23,438 bases of DNA from CAUUFM01 sp041844335 (GTDB lineage: Bacteria; Bacillota; Clostridia; Lachnospirales; Lachnospiraceae), in the NCBI GenBank assembly GCA_041844335.1, contig JBGZAX010000084.1, forward strand, positions 1-23,438, written 5' to 3'. The translations under genes were made by a program, and so were the position numbers. Positions 1 to 9,478 of the stretch are shown here, in pieces. How positions within the stretch are numbered: position 1 is the first letter of the stretch; each line of letters starts with the position of its first letter. Below the pieces are notes generated by a model that saw nothing but the letters and a program-made list of their open reading frames with translations, was not told the DNA's origin and did not search any database.

Positions 1-1
1 A

Positions 2-226
2 TACAGATATCAGAAGGATGACAGGAACCTTTTCGCATGTCTTATGGCTCTTTACATGGATATTCAGGATAAGGATGAGTTTATGAAACAGGCTATTTCC
101 TATGGTTTTTCCGTAAGTAAGGTGGCATCTGTGGAGGAGCTTATAAACGGAAGCCTTAATAATTTTAACAATAATTATAAAAGTGTTGAAAGGATAGTTG
201 AAGAAACCAGAACGGCGATGAGCTGA
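2..226 (+). CDS. C-terminal part of an unrecognised protein (5' end outside window)
   Basis: The frame is open from the left edge of the window to the TGA at 224-226, giving about 74 residues of C-terminus. The first in-frame ATG (position 44) is unlikely to be the true start, because the frame continues upstream without a stop and no Shine-Dalgarno sequence precedes it. The visible part is soluble and probably helical, with no membrane segment and no motif I recognise; it ends in a charged stretch (VERIVEETRTAMS). The next gene starts 25 bases downstream with no visible terminator between them, so the two probably share a transcript. Function unknown. Confidence 0.6.
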   Translation, partial: YRYQKDDRNLFACLMALYMDIQDKDEFMKQAISYGFSVSKVASVEELINGSLNNFNNNYKSVERIVEETRTAMS

Positions 227-251
227 AATTATAGAATAGGGGTTTATTTAA

Positions 252-2384
252 GTGGAAAATCAGGATAGTATTTTGAACAATAATAACGAAATTGATATCA
301 ATGAAGAGCAGAAAAGACAGCTTGAGGAGACAGGTTTTATTATATCGGGTGGCTATAAGGTAAAGCCCGGACCATATATGCCCTATGGGGTACAGGTGAC
401 GGGCAGGGGTGTGTCATTTACGATACATTCCTCTATGGCGACATATTGCGAGCTGGTGTTATTTAAACCTGATGAAAAAGATCCATTTGCGGTCATTCCA
501 TTTCCCAAAGTTTTCAGAGTGGGAAATGTGTATTCAATGGTGGTCTACGGCATAGATCCTGAAACAACGGAATATGCATATAGAATGGATGGGCCCTATG
601 ATGAAGAAAAGGGTCTTATATTTAAAAAAGACGAGCTTTTGCTTGATCCCTATGCAAAAATGGTCGCAGATCAGCATATATGGGGTCAGAATAAGGCATT
701 TGATATAAACAACGGCTACAGGGGCTGTATTGTATTCAACAGCTTCAACTGGGGATTTTACAGCGGTGTAGGTTTAGATTTTAAGGATCTTGTGATATAT
801 GAAATGCATGTTAGAGGGTTTACGATTGATGAAAGCTCAAATGTCAAATATAGAGGTACTTTTTTGGGAATTAAAGAAAAAATTCCCTATCTTAAGGATT
901 TAGGAGTAAATGCCATAGAGCTTATTCCGATATTTGAGTTCGATGAGCTTGCAGATAAGAGAATGTATGAGGGCGAGCAGTTGCTTGATTACTGGGGATA
1001 TAATACGGTATGCTATTTTTCCCCGAACTTCAGCTACGCAGCCACAAATAATTATAATGAGGTGCCTGATGAATTCAGAAGTCTTGTCAGAGAGCTGCAT
1101 AAGAACGGCATAGAGGTAATACTTGACGTGGTATTTAATCATACTGCGGAGGGTAATGAATATGGCCCCTATATCTCATTTAAGGGAATGGACAATCAGA
1201 TCTATTATATGCTGACCCCTAATGGAAAATATTTCAATTTCAGCGGATGCGGAAATACTCTAAACTGCAATAATACCGTGGTTAACGATATGGTAATAGA
1301 TTGTTTAAGATACTGGGTAATTACCTACCGGATAGACGGTTTCAGATTCGACCTTGCGTCTATTTTGGGAAGAAATGAAGACGGAACTCCTATGAGCAAA
1401 CCGCCGGTACTTGAAAGGGTGGCGCAGGATCCCATCTTGAGTGCAGTAAAGCTGATTGCGGAGGCTTGGGATGCAGGAGGGATGTATCAGGTAGGATCTT
1501 TCCCTTCATTCGGCAGATGGGCGGAATGGAACGGAAAATATAGAGATGATGTCAGAAAATTCATAAAGGGAGACAGCGGCGTACGCTATGATATTTATAA
1601 CCGATTGCAGGGTTCAAGGGATATATACAGGAACTACGAGCAGTCCGCTTCAAATGTTACAGTTAATTTTATCACCTGTCATGACGGCTTTTCGTTATAT
1701 GATTTATACTCATATAACGAAAAGCATAATATGAACAACGGCTGGAATAATACCGACGGCGATAACAACAACTTAAGCTGGAATTGTGGAGTGGAAGGCG
1801 ATACCGATGATTTAACCGTAATGGCACTAAGGAAAAAGCTTATAAAAAATGCCGTTACATTTTTGATGTTCAGTGCAGGAGCCGCAATGCTCAGAATGGG
1901 AGATGAATTTTGCAATACTCAGTATGGAAATAACAATGCCTACTGTCAGGACAACAGAATATCGTGGATAGACTGGTCGTATTTGGATAAGTTTAAGGAC
2001 ATATACGATTATTTTAAGGCGATTATTCATTTCAGATTCGACCATCCTATTTTAAGGCACAACAGTAAGAGAGTAAGAGCGTACTTTCCGGATTTTTATA
2101 TGGTGGGAGGAAGAAACAACAGCTTTGATGACTACGATGATGAAAGATGTATGGGAGCCTTTTTTGCGGGCAGAAATAATGAAGATACCAAAGATGATTA
2201 CGTATTTTTGGCTATGAATATGCATTGGGAAACTCATACTGTGAAATTTCCCGATTTTTTAAGCAAGGGCTGGATAGAGGTTTTTAATACCGATAAAGAT
2301 GACAGCATTATATTGAATTCCGGTGCTTATGATGTGGAGTGTGAGCTTGCACCCAGAAGTATGAGGGTATTTGTTCAGAAATAA
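252..2384 (+). CDS. glgX: Glycogen debranching enzyme (GlgX/isoamylase/pullulanase type, GH13)
   Basis: A 710-residue alpha-amylase-superfamily enzyme expected to hydrolyse alpha-1,6 branch points of glycogen or related glucans in the cytoplasm (no signal peptide). An N-terminal CBM48-like region (about 40-150) precedes the catalytic barrel. All four GH13 regions are visible: DVVFNH (292-297), GFRFD with nucleophile D367, IAEAWD with general acid E404, and CHD (476-478) with the transition-state Asp D478. The start is GTG at 252, nine bases after AGGGG (238-242); no better ATG lies before the conserved N-terminal domain. Length suits the GlgX/isoamylase group. No other glycogen gene is in the window, so whether it acts on stored glycogen or on imported malto-oligosaccharides is not settled. 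The family is sure; glgX versus pullulanase naming is less so. Confidence 0.9.
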   Translation: MENQDSILNNNNEIDINEEQKRQLEETGFIISGGYKVKPGPYMPYGVQVTGRGVSFTIHSSMATYCELVLFKPDEKDPFAVIPFPKVFRVGNVYSMVVYGIDPETTEYAYRMDGPYDEEKGLIFKKDELLLDPYAKMVADQHIWGQNKAFDINNGYRGCIVFNSFNWGFYSGVGLDFKDLVIYEMHVRGFTIDESSNVKYRGTFLGIKEKIPYLKDLGVNAIELIPIFEFDELADKRMYEGEQLLDYWGYNTVCYFSPNFSYAATNNYNEVPDEFRSLVRELHKNGIEVILDVVFNHTAEGNEYGPYISFKGMDNQIYYMLTPNGKYFNFSGCGNTLNCNNTVVNDMVIDCLRYWVITYRIDGFRFDLASILGRNEDGTPMSKPPVLERVAQDPILSAVKLIAEAWDAGGMYQVGSFPSFGRWAEWNGKYRDDVRKFIKGDSGVRYDIYNRLQGSRDIYRNYEQSASNVTVNFITCHDGFSLYDLYSYNEKHNMNNGWNNTDGDNNNLSWNCGVEGDTDDLTVMALRKKLIKNAVTFLMFSAGAAMLRMGDEFCNTQYGNNNAYCQDNRISWIDWSYLDKFKDIYDYFKAIIHFRFDHPILRHNSKRVRAYFPDFYMVGGRNNSFDDYDDERCMGAFFAGRNNEDTKDDYVFLAMNMHWETHTVKFPDFLSKGWIEVFNTDKDDSIILNSGAYDVECELAPRSMRVFVQK

Positions 2385-2479
2385 TACTGTAATTTCATAA
2401 AATTAAGTAAACGGCAGATATTATTTGAAAAACAAGAGAAAATAATAGATAACGCAATAAAAAACAGGATTTAATCGGC

Positions 2480-2508
2480 TTGAAAAATATATAAAAAACG
2501 AATATAGT
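2480..2508 (+). promoter_or_regulatory. Sigma-A-type promoter of groESL
   Basis: TTGAAA (2480-2485), a 17-base spacer, and TATAGT (2503-2508). The predicted start of transcription, near 2515, falls inside the CIRCE operator, which is the expected arrangement for HrcA repression. Confidence 0.8.
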
Positions 2509-2509
2509 A

Positions 2510-2536
2510 ATAGCACTCAAAGACAATGAGTGCTAA
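2510..2536 (+). promoter_or_regulatory. CIRCE operator (HrcA binding site)
   Basis: The inverted repeat ATAGCACTC (2510-2518), nine bases, GAGTGCTAA (2528-2536) matches the CIRCE consensus TTAGCACTC-N9-GAGTGCTAA with one mismatch at the second base of the left arm's outer end. CIRCE is the known binding site of the heat-shock repressor HrcA. It lies between the -10 element and the groES ribosome binding site. hrcA itself is not in this window. Confidence 0.95.
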
Positions 2537-2560
2537 TAATCAAAGGAGGATTTTAAGAAA

Positions 2561-2851
2561 ATGAAACTTGAACCATTGGGAGAAAGAGTTGTATTAAAAA
2601 AATCAACAGCAGAGAAAGAATCTACAACAAAGTCCGGAATTATATTGGCAGGTAAAACAGAGGAAAAACCCACACAGGGCGAGGTAGTAGCGGTAGGCCC
2701 CGGAGGTATGATAGATGGACACGAGGTAAAAATGCTGGTAAAGACCGGCGATAATGTGATATATTCAAAATATGCGGGAACCGAAGTGAAGTTTGAAGAT
2801 GAAGAATATATTATAGTGAGACAGAGTGATATTTTAGCGGTAATTAAATAA
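2561..2851 (+). CDS. groES: Co-chaperonin GroES (Hsp10)
   Basis: The 96-residue ring cap of the GroEL chaperonin. It forms a heptameric lid that closes the folding chamber in the cytoplasm. The N-terminal LEPLGERVVL, a mobile-loop region (about 16-33) and the GEVVAVGPG strand are typical, and the length is standard. ATG at 2561 follows AAAGGAGG (2542-2549). It is the first gene of a two-gene unit with groEL 25 bases downstream, under a sigma-A promoter with a CIRCE operator, so it should be induced by heat through HrcA. Confidence 0.98.
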   Translation: MKLEPLGERVVLKKSTAEKESTTKSGIILAGKTEEKPTQGEVVAVGPGGMIDGHEVKMLVKTGDNVIYSKYAGTEVKFEDEEYIIVRQSDILAVIK

Positions 2852-2876
2852 CTGACAGATTAGGAGGGTATATAAA

Positions 2877-4499
2877 ATGGCAAAGGAATTGAAATACGGT
2901 GCCGAGGCGAGAGCGGCACTTAAGGTTGGAATAGATAAGCTTGCAGATACGGTGAAGGTAACACTTGGACCTAAGGGCAGAAACGTTATACTGGACAGAA
3001 CATATAGCGGGCCTATGATAATAAATGACGGTGTTACCATAGCTAAGGAGATAGAACTTGAGGATGCCTTTGAAAATATGGGAGCGCAGCTTGTAAAAGA
3101 GGTAGCCACAAAGACTAATGATGTGGCAGGTGACGGAACAACCACGGCTACGGTATTAGCTCAGGCTATGATAGATGAGGGCATGAAAAATTTAGCGGCA
3201 GGAGCCAATCCGATAGAGCTTAGACGCGGTATGAAAAAGGCTTGTGACAATGCGGTAGAAACTATTAAAAACATCAGTAAAACGGTTGAAAAAAGAGAGC
3301 ATATCGCAAGAGTTGCTGCAATATCCGCAGGAGATGATCTTGTGGGTGAAATGGTGGCTGAGGCTATGGAAAAGGTCACAAGAGACGGAGTTATAACAAT
3401 TGAGGAATCAAAGACTCTAAAGACCGAGCTTGCTTTAGTAGAGGGTATGGAATTTGACAGAGGTTATGTTTCAGCTTATCTGTGTACTGATATGGACAAA
3501 ATGGAGTGTAATTTAGAGGATCCGTATATCTTAATCACAGATAGAAAGATTTCAAATATTCAAGATATTTTACCTGTTCTTGAGCAGATAGTACAGGCAG
3601 GTAAAAAGCTGCTTATAATTGCCGAGGATATTGAGGGAGAGGCTTTGACCACCCTTATAGTAAATAAGCTCAGGGGAACATTCGGTGTATGTGCCGTAAA
3701 GGCGCCGGGATATGGTGACAGAAGAAAGGAGATGCTGCGTGATATTGCTATTTTAACAGGCGGTGAGGTGATATCTGAGGAGCTTGGAATGGAGCTGAAG
3801 GATACCACAATCGAGCATCTTGGAAAGGCGAAATCTATAAAGGTTGATAAGGAAAATACCGTTATCGTAGAGGGTATGGGAAATAAAGCGGATATAGACG
3901 CAAGAATTTCTCAAATAAAGAATCAGATAGAGGATACCACATCTGAATTCGACAAAGAAAAGTTACAGGAAAGATTGGCTAAATTATCAGGAGGAGTGGC
4001 ATTAATAAGAGTAGGAGCCGCTACGGAAACTGAGATGAAAGAGGCTAAGCTTAGAATGGAGGATGCTCTAAATGCCACAAGAGCTGCGGTAGAAGAGGGA
4101 ATAGTACCGGGTGGCGGTACAGCCTACGTGATAGCCGCAAAGGAGCTTGCTAAGCTTGTGGATACTCTTGAGGGAGATCAAAAGACGGGTGCTAAAATTA
4201 TTCTTAAATCATTGACATCTCCATTATATAACATCGCATTTAATGCGGGTATGGACGGCAGCGTTATCGTAAATAAGGTAATGGAGGGCGAAACCGGAAT
4301 AGGTTTCGATGCTGCGAAGGAAGAGTATGTGAATATGGTAGATGCCGGAATTCTTGATCCTACCAAAGTGTCAAGATCTGCACTTCAAAATGCTACCAGC
4401 GTGGTGTCCACATTCTTAACCACCGAGGCGGCTGTTGCCAATATAAAAGAAAAAACCCCTGCTATGCCTGCAATGCCGGGAGCTGATATGGGTTATTAA
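2877..4499 (+). CDS. groEL: Chaperonin GroEL (Hsp60)
   Basis: The 540-residue ATP-dependent chaperonin subunit, which folds client proteins in a 14-mer double ring with GroES. The ATP-binding motif GDGTTTATV starts at G85, with D86 the expected hydrolysis residue, and the P-loop-like LGPKGRNV lies at 30-37. The equatorial GGGTAYV motif is near 414. The C-terminus is a short Met/Pro/Gly tail (PAMPAMPGADMGY) rather than a long GGM repeat, which is common in Clostridia. ATG at 2877 follows TAGGAGGGT. It is the second gene of the groESL unit and is followed directly by a strong terminator. Confidence 0.98.
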   Translation: MAKELKYGAEARAALKVGIDKLADTVKVTLGPKGRNVILDRTYSGPMIINDGVTIAKEIELEDAFENMGAQLVKEVATKTNDVAGDGTTTATVLAQAMIDEGMKNLAAGANPIELRRGMKKACDNAVETIKNISKTVEKREHIARVAAISAGDDLVGEMVAEAMEKVTRDGVITIEESKTLKTELALVEGMEFDRGYVSAYLCTDMDKMECNLEDPYILITDRKISNIQDILPVLEQIVQAGKKLLIIAEDIEGEALTTLIVNKLRGTFGVCAVKAPGYGDRRKEMLRDIAILTGGEVISEELGMELKDTTIEHLGKAKSIKVDKENTVIVEGMGNKADIDARISQIKNQIEDTTSEFDKEKLQERLAKLSGGVALIRVGAATETEMKEAKLRMEDALNATRAAVEEGIVPGGGTAYVIAAKELAKLVDTLEGDQKTGAKIILKSLTSPLYNIAFNAGMDGSVIVNKVMEGETGIGFDAAKEEYVNMVDAGILDPTKVSRSALQNATSVVSTFLTTEAAVANIKEKTPAMPAMPGADMGY

Positions 4500-4510
4500 T
4501 TTAGTGAATG

Positions 4511-4546
4511 AAAAAAGCTCTAAAGTGAAAATTTTAGGGCTTTTTT
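4511..4546 (+). terminator. Rho-independent terminator after groEL
   Basis: A 14-base stem (4511-4524 with 4533-4546, one G-U pair) around an 8-base loop, with the second arm ending in six T. It closes the groESL transcript. Confidence 0.9.
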
Positions 4547-4727
4547 ATTGGCTTTAAATATAAAAATGTCAAAACAATATCTAACCTTTAATTCAAATAT
4601 CGTATCTAACTTATATCTATCAAAAATTCCCGATGATAATTATTAAAAATTGTTAAATAAAATAAATTTCTTAGAAAAATGGCTTAAATAAGAGATTTCT
4701 TTGGAAGTGTGACAGAGGTGTGTTTTC

Positions 4728-4756
4728 TTGACTTTATTTATGTGTACGATTATAAT
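4728..4756 (+). promoter_or_regulatory. Near-consensus promoter of the surface protein gene
   Basis: TTGACT (4728-4733), a 17-base spacer and a perfect TATAAT (4751-4756), about 80 bases before the start codon of the 1482-residue protein. The AT-rich stretch 4547-4727 upstream of it shows no gene, clear repeat or RNA element. Confidence 0.85.
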
Positions 4757-4835
4757 ATGGTTAGATTGTAAAAAGATTTTTTAACTAAGGGTTATTAAGT
4801 TTGATTAAAAGCAGTTAAAAAAGAAGGGAGCAAGT

Positions 4836-7800
4836 ATGTTGTATAACAAAAACGGAAAAATTGCTATATCTAAAATGCTGAAAAAGATAAATGCTTTATT
4901 ATTAACGACGGTATTGTTGTTCAGCAATTTTTCGGGAACTATCGCTAAAGCAGGTAATGACAGGAGCACGCCTTTGCATACCACATATCATTTGTTTTAT
5001 CCTGATATACAGGATGATAAGGATGCACCGAATTATGCTAATTTATCCCATAGTCAAAAGAATTATAGGCAATTAAACAATAATAAGATAAGCAATTCCA
5101 TATTTCCTAAATCTCTTGATAAATGGGGATACGATTTTGACGGCAAGAAAGTGCTTAATGAGAACTTGGAAGATATTTATCACGAGTATAGTAGAATTTG
5201 GATCTTCAAAGAATATAAAACCACAACAGCTGAAATGATGAAAAAACTGACGGCTGAGGCTAAAGAAAAAGGGTTATTCGGAAGTAAGGCTACAGGATCA
5301 TTGGTAAATAAATTTCCGGCTCTTAAGTCTGATGATATAGTGGTAAAGCCTTTTAGAGTAGTTGAAGAAGAAAATTATCACATAGATTTAATAATGGTAA
5401 ATAGGAATACCCAACAGCCGATAATAGACTTTCAGGATATACAGTGTGTATTTAAGTCGAAAACTGAAGGCGTGAACTTACCTGGCGGACTTAAGCCTGT
5501 TGAAAATAAGTTCAGGGTGGTACTTAACAGTGATAGTAAGATAAGCCTTGTTATGCCTGATAATGTTAAAAATTATAACGGTAGATATGAGTATATGGAT
5601 TATGACACCGGGACTTGGATGTTTGAGGGTTGGAAACTGGAGTTCGGAAATAATGAAAATCCTCTTAACAATGGGGACAATACAGTAAAGATTGACAGTA
5701 AGGATGCCAAGATAGTAGGATATTGGAGCCTTAAAGCGAAGAATGAAAGAACATTAACTGTTGTAAAGGAATGGAATAATTATAATGAGGCTGCTAAAAA
5801 GCGTTATAATGCCGAGGTTACACTTACTTTAATAGACGGAAATCAAAATAAAGTAGAAGTGGACGGAAATCCTATTGTAGGTATAAAAGGCGGTCATTCA
5901 AAGTCATTTACAGTACCTAATTTTGATAAAAACGGCAATGTTATAAATTATTCCGTTAAAGAAGAATATACAGATAAAGAAATAAGTAAGAATTTCGATT
6001 CTTCTTATGACAGCAGTAATTTTAAATGGACTAATAATTTAAAGGCAGAATGGGTTAAGACATATAAGGCTGTCTATGAGTTTAAGAGTGAGAACGGAAA
6101 AGAATTGCCTAAGGACATCAAGGACAGATTGAACGGGTCTGAAAAGACAGGTTTGTTTAAGGGCGATAAGGTTGGAACCTCAGGTATAATAATTTCTGAT
6201 TATGAGATTAATGATGGAGAAGCTCAGGGTAAATGGACATTTAAAGGCTGGGATAATCAAGAAATAATTATTGATAATAAAGATGTAAAATTTGTAGGAA
6301 CCTGGAGCTTTGAAGAAAAGCAAAAGGTGGAGGTGAATCATAAATTTGAAACCGATGTAAAAGATAGAAATTTTGCGGCAGAGGTTGAAGGTCAATATAA
6401 TTTTGTACCCTATCAGGTATATGCAGGTACTACAGTAAAGGTAAACGATAAACTTAATAAATCAATAGAAAAAGGCACGCAGATAACTGTAGACGGCGGA
6501 TATTGGGAGTTTATAGGCTGGGACAAGGAAAAAATATCGGATATTCGGCAGAATTACACATTTATCGGAAAATGGAAGTTTGTAACAGACTGTACGGTAG
6601 AATATGAATATGTATCAGATAATTCTGATATTAAATTACCTGATGATATAGCAAAGCTGGCTCCTGCATCTAAAAAGGTTATGCAAGGCATTACGGTTAC
6701 AGTAGAAGATCCGACGATTAGATCCTACAAAGACTTAGAAACCAAAGACAATAACGGTAATAAGCTTGAGGGAACATGGGAATTTACAGGCTGGAATAAG
6801 AAGGAAATATCGAATATTCAGCAGAATGATAAATTTATCGGTACATGGAAGTTCACTGAAAAGGCAAAGGGTACCGTAGTGTATGAGTTTGAAGATGAAG
6901 ATAAATTGCCGAATGAAGTAAAAACTCTTAAGCCTACAGATGACAGCAAGTATTATGAGGGCAAAATCGTTACAGCCAAGGCTCCAAGTCAAACAGAAGT
7001 AAAAACAGCAAATGGAGCTTGGATATTTAATGGATTTAAGCCGAACGAAATAACAATTAAAGGAAATGCACAGAATAAATTTACAGGTAGCTGGAGATTT
7101 ACTAATTATACCTATAATGTGGAGTATTACCTTGACGGAAGATTAGCACATAGCTTAAAAAATCAGATCATAGATAAGATCGGAACGGTAGACAGAAGCT
7201 CTTTAATAAGAGAGGGAAATAAGATACCGGGTATAGAGAACTATAAGCTTGACAGTATTATGTACGGCGGTTATAAGCAGGACGGAAATATTACCGTAAG
7301 CGGTGATAAGACCACTATAACATTATACTACAGGAAGAATCTTCAGGATCTTACTATAGTTAAGGAATGGAAAAATGTAGATACAAAGCTGCAAAGAATT
7401 CCTGATGAAATTAAGGTATCGGTAACGGGCGGAGATTTGAAAGAAGATATAATTCTTAAGAAATCCGAGAATTGGAAGTCTAATATCAGGAATGTTAAGA
7501 TAGAAGATGAACAAGGTATTATTAAGTATCAGGCAAAGGAAGTTACAAAGATAGCAGGATTCACTGCTGAAAAAGAAGTTGTGGATTTTAAAAGAGGCAT
7601 TGCAGTCATAGTAAATATGCCGAATGAAACAGAAGTAGCCGGACTTACAATCGAAAAGAAGGATGCTGACAGCGGGCAGCCATTATCAGGTGCAACATTT
7701 GTAATTACAAATGCTGATGGGAAAGCGGTAGGCTACAGCACAGTCGATTCTGACGGCGTTGCAGATCTTCTTTTAACAGAGGGTATATACAATTTAAGAG

Positions 7801-9284
7801 AGGTAGTAGCTCCTAAAGGTTATGCGATTGGTCGCGAGGTTTATAATATAATAGCAGCTAAAGAAGGAAATAATGCTCTTGAAATAAAGGTGACCAAAAC
7901 GGCTGATTCGGCAAATGCAGTACCTGAGGCTGTGGGTCAATTTGACCAAGATCAAGAGGTTTACTTATTGCCTATAACCAATAGGAAGTTCAGTTCAAAT
8001 GCTGTTTATAAGGTGGATGGTCAAAATCCCGGCAAGGTTTTATCTAATGCGGAATTTGAACTTTCAAAGAAAATGAATTTGAACAATGCAAAAACAAGCT
8101 TTAATTTCCTGATAGACACATCTGAAATAGGAAAGATCGAGTTTGATGCAGTTGCAAAATTGTATGATGAGACAGAACAGGTAGGAAGCGATATATTACT
8201 CAGTCAGGATAATATGCTTGATACAATAGACGAATTAGAGTTTGACAACTATAAAGCGGTATTTACATTCGACGGTAATGAATTTACCGGTGAGGCAAGG
8301 TTCGACCTTAACACGAAAACTTTTATATTAAAGCTTTTTCCAATGACTGATAACTTAGACGATGAGATAGATCATAATGAACCGACACCTACTTCCGGTA
8401 AAAATTCAAACGACGATGTGGTGGCAGATACATCAAATGATAACATAGACACATCTTTCCATCAGGATATAGGTAACGAAAATGTCGCATCTGGCAATGA
8501 CAGTACAGTCGATACATCTAATGAAAGTACTAACGGCACGACACACGACACTACAAGCATAACAATGCTGCACTCCAATAATGAAATTGTAGGAGTTGCT
8601 GTAGCTGAGGTATCAAGAGCGGAGCTTATAGGTGGCAACGGAGAGATAAATAAGGACAGTTATGTTTTGATAAAGAAAATAACAAGCGGCAATGACGGTA
8701 AAATAGACTTAGGCATACTTGAAAAGGGTGAATATAGACTTAAGGAAGTAAAGGCGCCTGAGGGCTACAAAATAGTCGGTAATGGAATAACTGAATTTTC
8801 AGTAGATGAAAATGGAAACATAATAGTTGACAACAGCACATTATCGGCAGAGGCAGTACCGCTGAAACAGATTAATAACGGAAATGGAGCTTACTACATT
8901 ATAGAGAACACCTTAGAAAGGTCGACTCCCGAAAGACCGTTTGATACGACACCGACAGGACCATCGTTCATCGATCCTGTTATACCGCCTTTGGACAATC
9001 CTACAACGACAACCGTATCAAATAACGATACCGAGATAAATGATGATGAAACACCGCTTGCGACTATACCTGATGAGGATATCGTCTTATCTGAAGAAGT
9101 CGTTGACGAGGAAAGGGCAGATGATAATAATGACGATGAAATACTTGATGACGCAGCACCGTTATCGGATATTCCCAAGACATCGGATATAGCTGCAAAT
9201 GCCTCGGCTTATTTCATCGGCACGGCAACACTTGCAATTTTAGTCCTTTTTACAATAAAGAGATTAAATAAAAAGGATAACTGA
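4836..9284 (+). CDS. Giant sortase-anchored surface protein with SHIRT-like, Cna-B-like and SpaA-like modules
   Basis: A 1482-residue secreted, wall-anchored protein, probably an adhesin. The signal peptide is a basic N-region, then a hydrophobic stretch (about 19-34) and a likely cleavage site near AKA-G (37-40). Then follow a unique N-terminal region (40-195); about five SHIRT-like units sharing a G-x-W-x-F-x-G-W/F and F-x-G-x-W pattern (about 197-299 degenerate, 409-494, 497-583, 587-674, 679-756); Cna-B-like domains (305-402 and 838-930); a MucBP-like segment (758-833); a SpaA-like domain with K941 and E989 placed for an isopeptide bond; a second SpaA-like domain split by a large insertion (1056-1358); an acidic Pro/Thr/Asp spacer (about 1360-1443); and the sorting signal IPKTS (1446-1450), a membrane helix (about 1455-1473) and a basic tail KRLNKKDN. 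IPKTS departs from canonical LPxTG. ATG at 4836 follows AAGAAGGGAG. It is a single-gene transcript. The ligand is unknown and no sortase or pilin gene is adjacent. Confidence 0.9.
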   Translation: MLYNKNGKIAISKMLKKINALLLTTVLLFSNFSGTIAKAGNDRSTPLHTTYHLFYPDIQDDKDAPNYANLSHSQKNYRQLNNNKISNSIFPKSLDKWGYDFDGKKVLNENLEDIYHEYSRIWIFKEYKTTTAEMMKKLTAEAKEKGLFGSKATGSLVNKFPALKSDDIVVKPFRVVEEENYHIDLIMVNRNTQQPIIDFQDIQCVFKSKTEGVNLPGGLKPVENKFRVVLNSDSKISLVMPDNVKNYNGRYEYMDYDTGTWMFEGWKLEFGNNENPLNNGDNTVKIDSKDAKIVGYWSLKAKNERTLTVVKEWNNYNEAAKKRYNAEVTLTLIDGNQNKVEVDGNPIVGIKGGHSKSFTVPNFDKNGNVINYSVKEEYTDKEISKNFDSSYDSSNFKWTNNLKAEWVKTYKAVYEFKSENGKELPKDIKDRLNGSEKTGLFKGDKVGTSGIIISDYEINDGEAQGKWTFKGWDNQEIIIDNKDVKFVGTWSFEEKQKVEVNHKFETDVKDRNFAAEVEGQYNFVPYQVYAGTTVKVNDKLNKSIEKGTQITVDGGYWEFIGWDKEKISDIRQNYTFIGKWKFVTDCTVEYEYVSDNSDIKLPDDIAKLAPASKKVMQGITVTVEDPTIRSYKDLETKDNNGNKLEGTWEFTGWNKKEISNIQQNDKFIGTWKFTEKAKGTVVYEFEDEDKLPNEVKTLKPTDDSKYYEGKIVTAKAPSQTEVKTANGAWIFNGFKPNEITIKGNAQNKFTGSWRFTNYTYNVEYYLDGRLAHSLKNQIIDKIGTVDRSSLIREGNKIPGIENYKLDSIMYGGYKQDGNITVSGDKTTITLYYRKNLQDLTIVKEWKNVDTKLQRIPDEIKVSVTGGDLKEDIILKKSENWKSNIRNVKIEDEQGIIKYQAKEVTKIAGFTAEKEVVDFKRGIAVIVNMPNETEVAGLTIEKKDADSGQPLSGATFVITNADGKAVGYSTVDSDGVADLLLTEGIYNLREVVAPKGYAIGREVYNIIAAKEGNNALEIKVTKTADSANAVPEAVGQFDQDQEVYLLPITNRKFSSNAVYKVDGQNPGKVLSNAEFELSKKMNLNNAKTSFNFLIDTSEIGKIEFDAVAKLYDETEQVGSDILLSQDNMLDTIDELEFDNYKAVFTFDGNEFTGEARFDLNTKTFILKLFPMTDNLDDEIDHNEPTPTSGKNSNDDVVADTSNDNIDTSFHQDIGNENVASGNDSTVDTSNESTNGTTHDTTSITMLHSNNEIVGVAVAEVSRAELIGGNGEINKDSYVLIKKITSGNDGKIDLGILEKGEYRLKEVKAPEGYKIVGNGITEFSVDENGNIIVDNSTLSAEAVPLKQINNGNGAYYIIENTLERSTPERPFDTTPTGPSFIDPVIPPLDNPTTTTVSNNDTEINDDETPLATIPDEDIVLSEEVVDEERADDNNDDEILDDAAPLSDIPKTSDIAANASAYFIGTATLAILVLFTIKRLNKKDN

Positions 9285-9354
9285 TAAAACAGACGAATTA
9301 TGTTCAGGATTTATGTGAAAATGAGCATAAACGGGAATTGAATTTAGTAAATCG

Positions 9355-9387
9355 GGCACCATATATACCTTATATGGTGCCTATTTT
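9355..9387 (+). terminator. Rho-independent terminator after the surface protein gene
   Basis: A perfect 11-base stem (GGCACCATATA at 9355-9365 with its complement at 9371-9381) around a 5-base loop, followed by ATTTTT. Confidence 0.95.
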
Positions 9388-9440
9388 TAATAAAAGCACA
9401 AGAAAAAGAGAAAATAGGCAAAAGAGGGGTAATATTTAGC

Positions 9441-9469
9441 TTGACAAATTTCTAATCATATGCTAAACT
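9441..9469 (+). promoter_or_regulatory. Promoter of the rpmG-secE-nusG-rplK-rplA-rplJ-rplL cluster
   Basis: A consensus TTGACA (9441-9446), a 17-base spacer and TAAACT (9464-9469), preceded by TGC to give an extended -10. Predicted transcription start near 9476, about 76 bases before rpmG. Confidence 0.8.
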
Positions 9470-9478
9470 TGCATAGTT

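Noticed and set aside
2834..3145. Minus-strand ORF of 103 codons opposite groEL
   Set aside because: Shadow of groEL with no ribosome binding site and low-complexity Ser/Leu content.
4547..4727. Possible gene or RNA between groEL and the surface protein
   Set aside because: AT-rich with stops in all frames and no strong hairpin or conserved motif visible.
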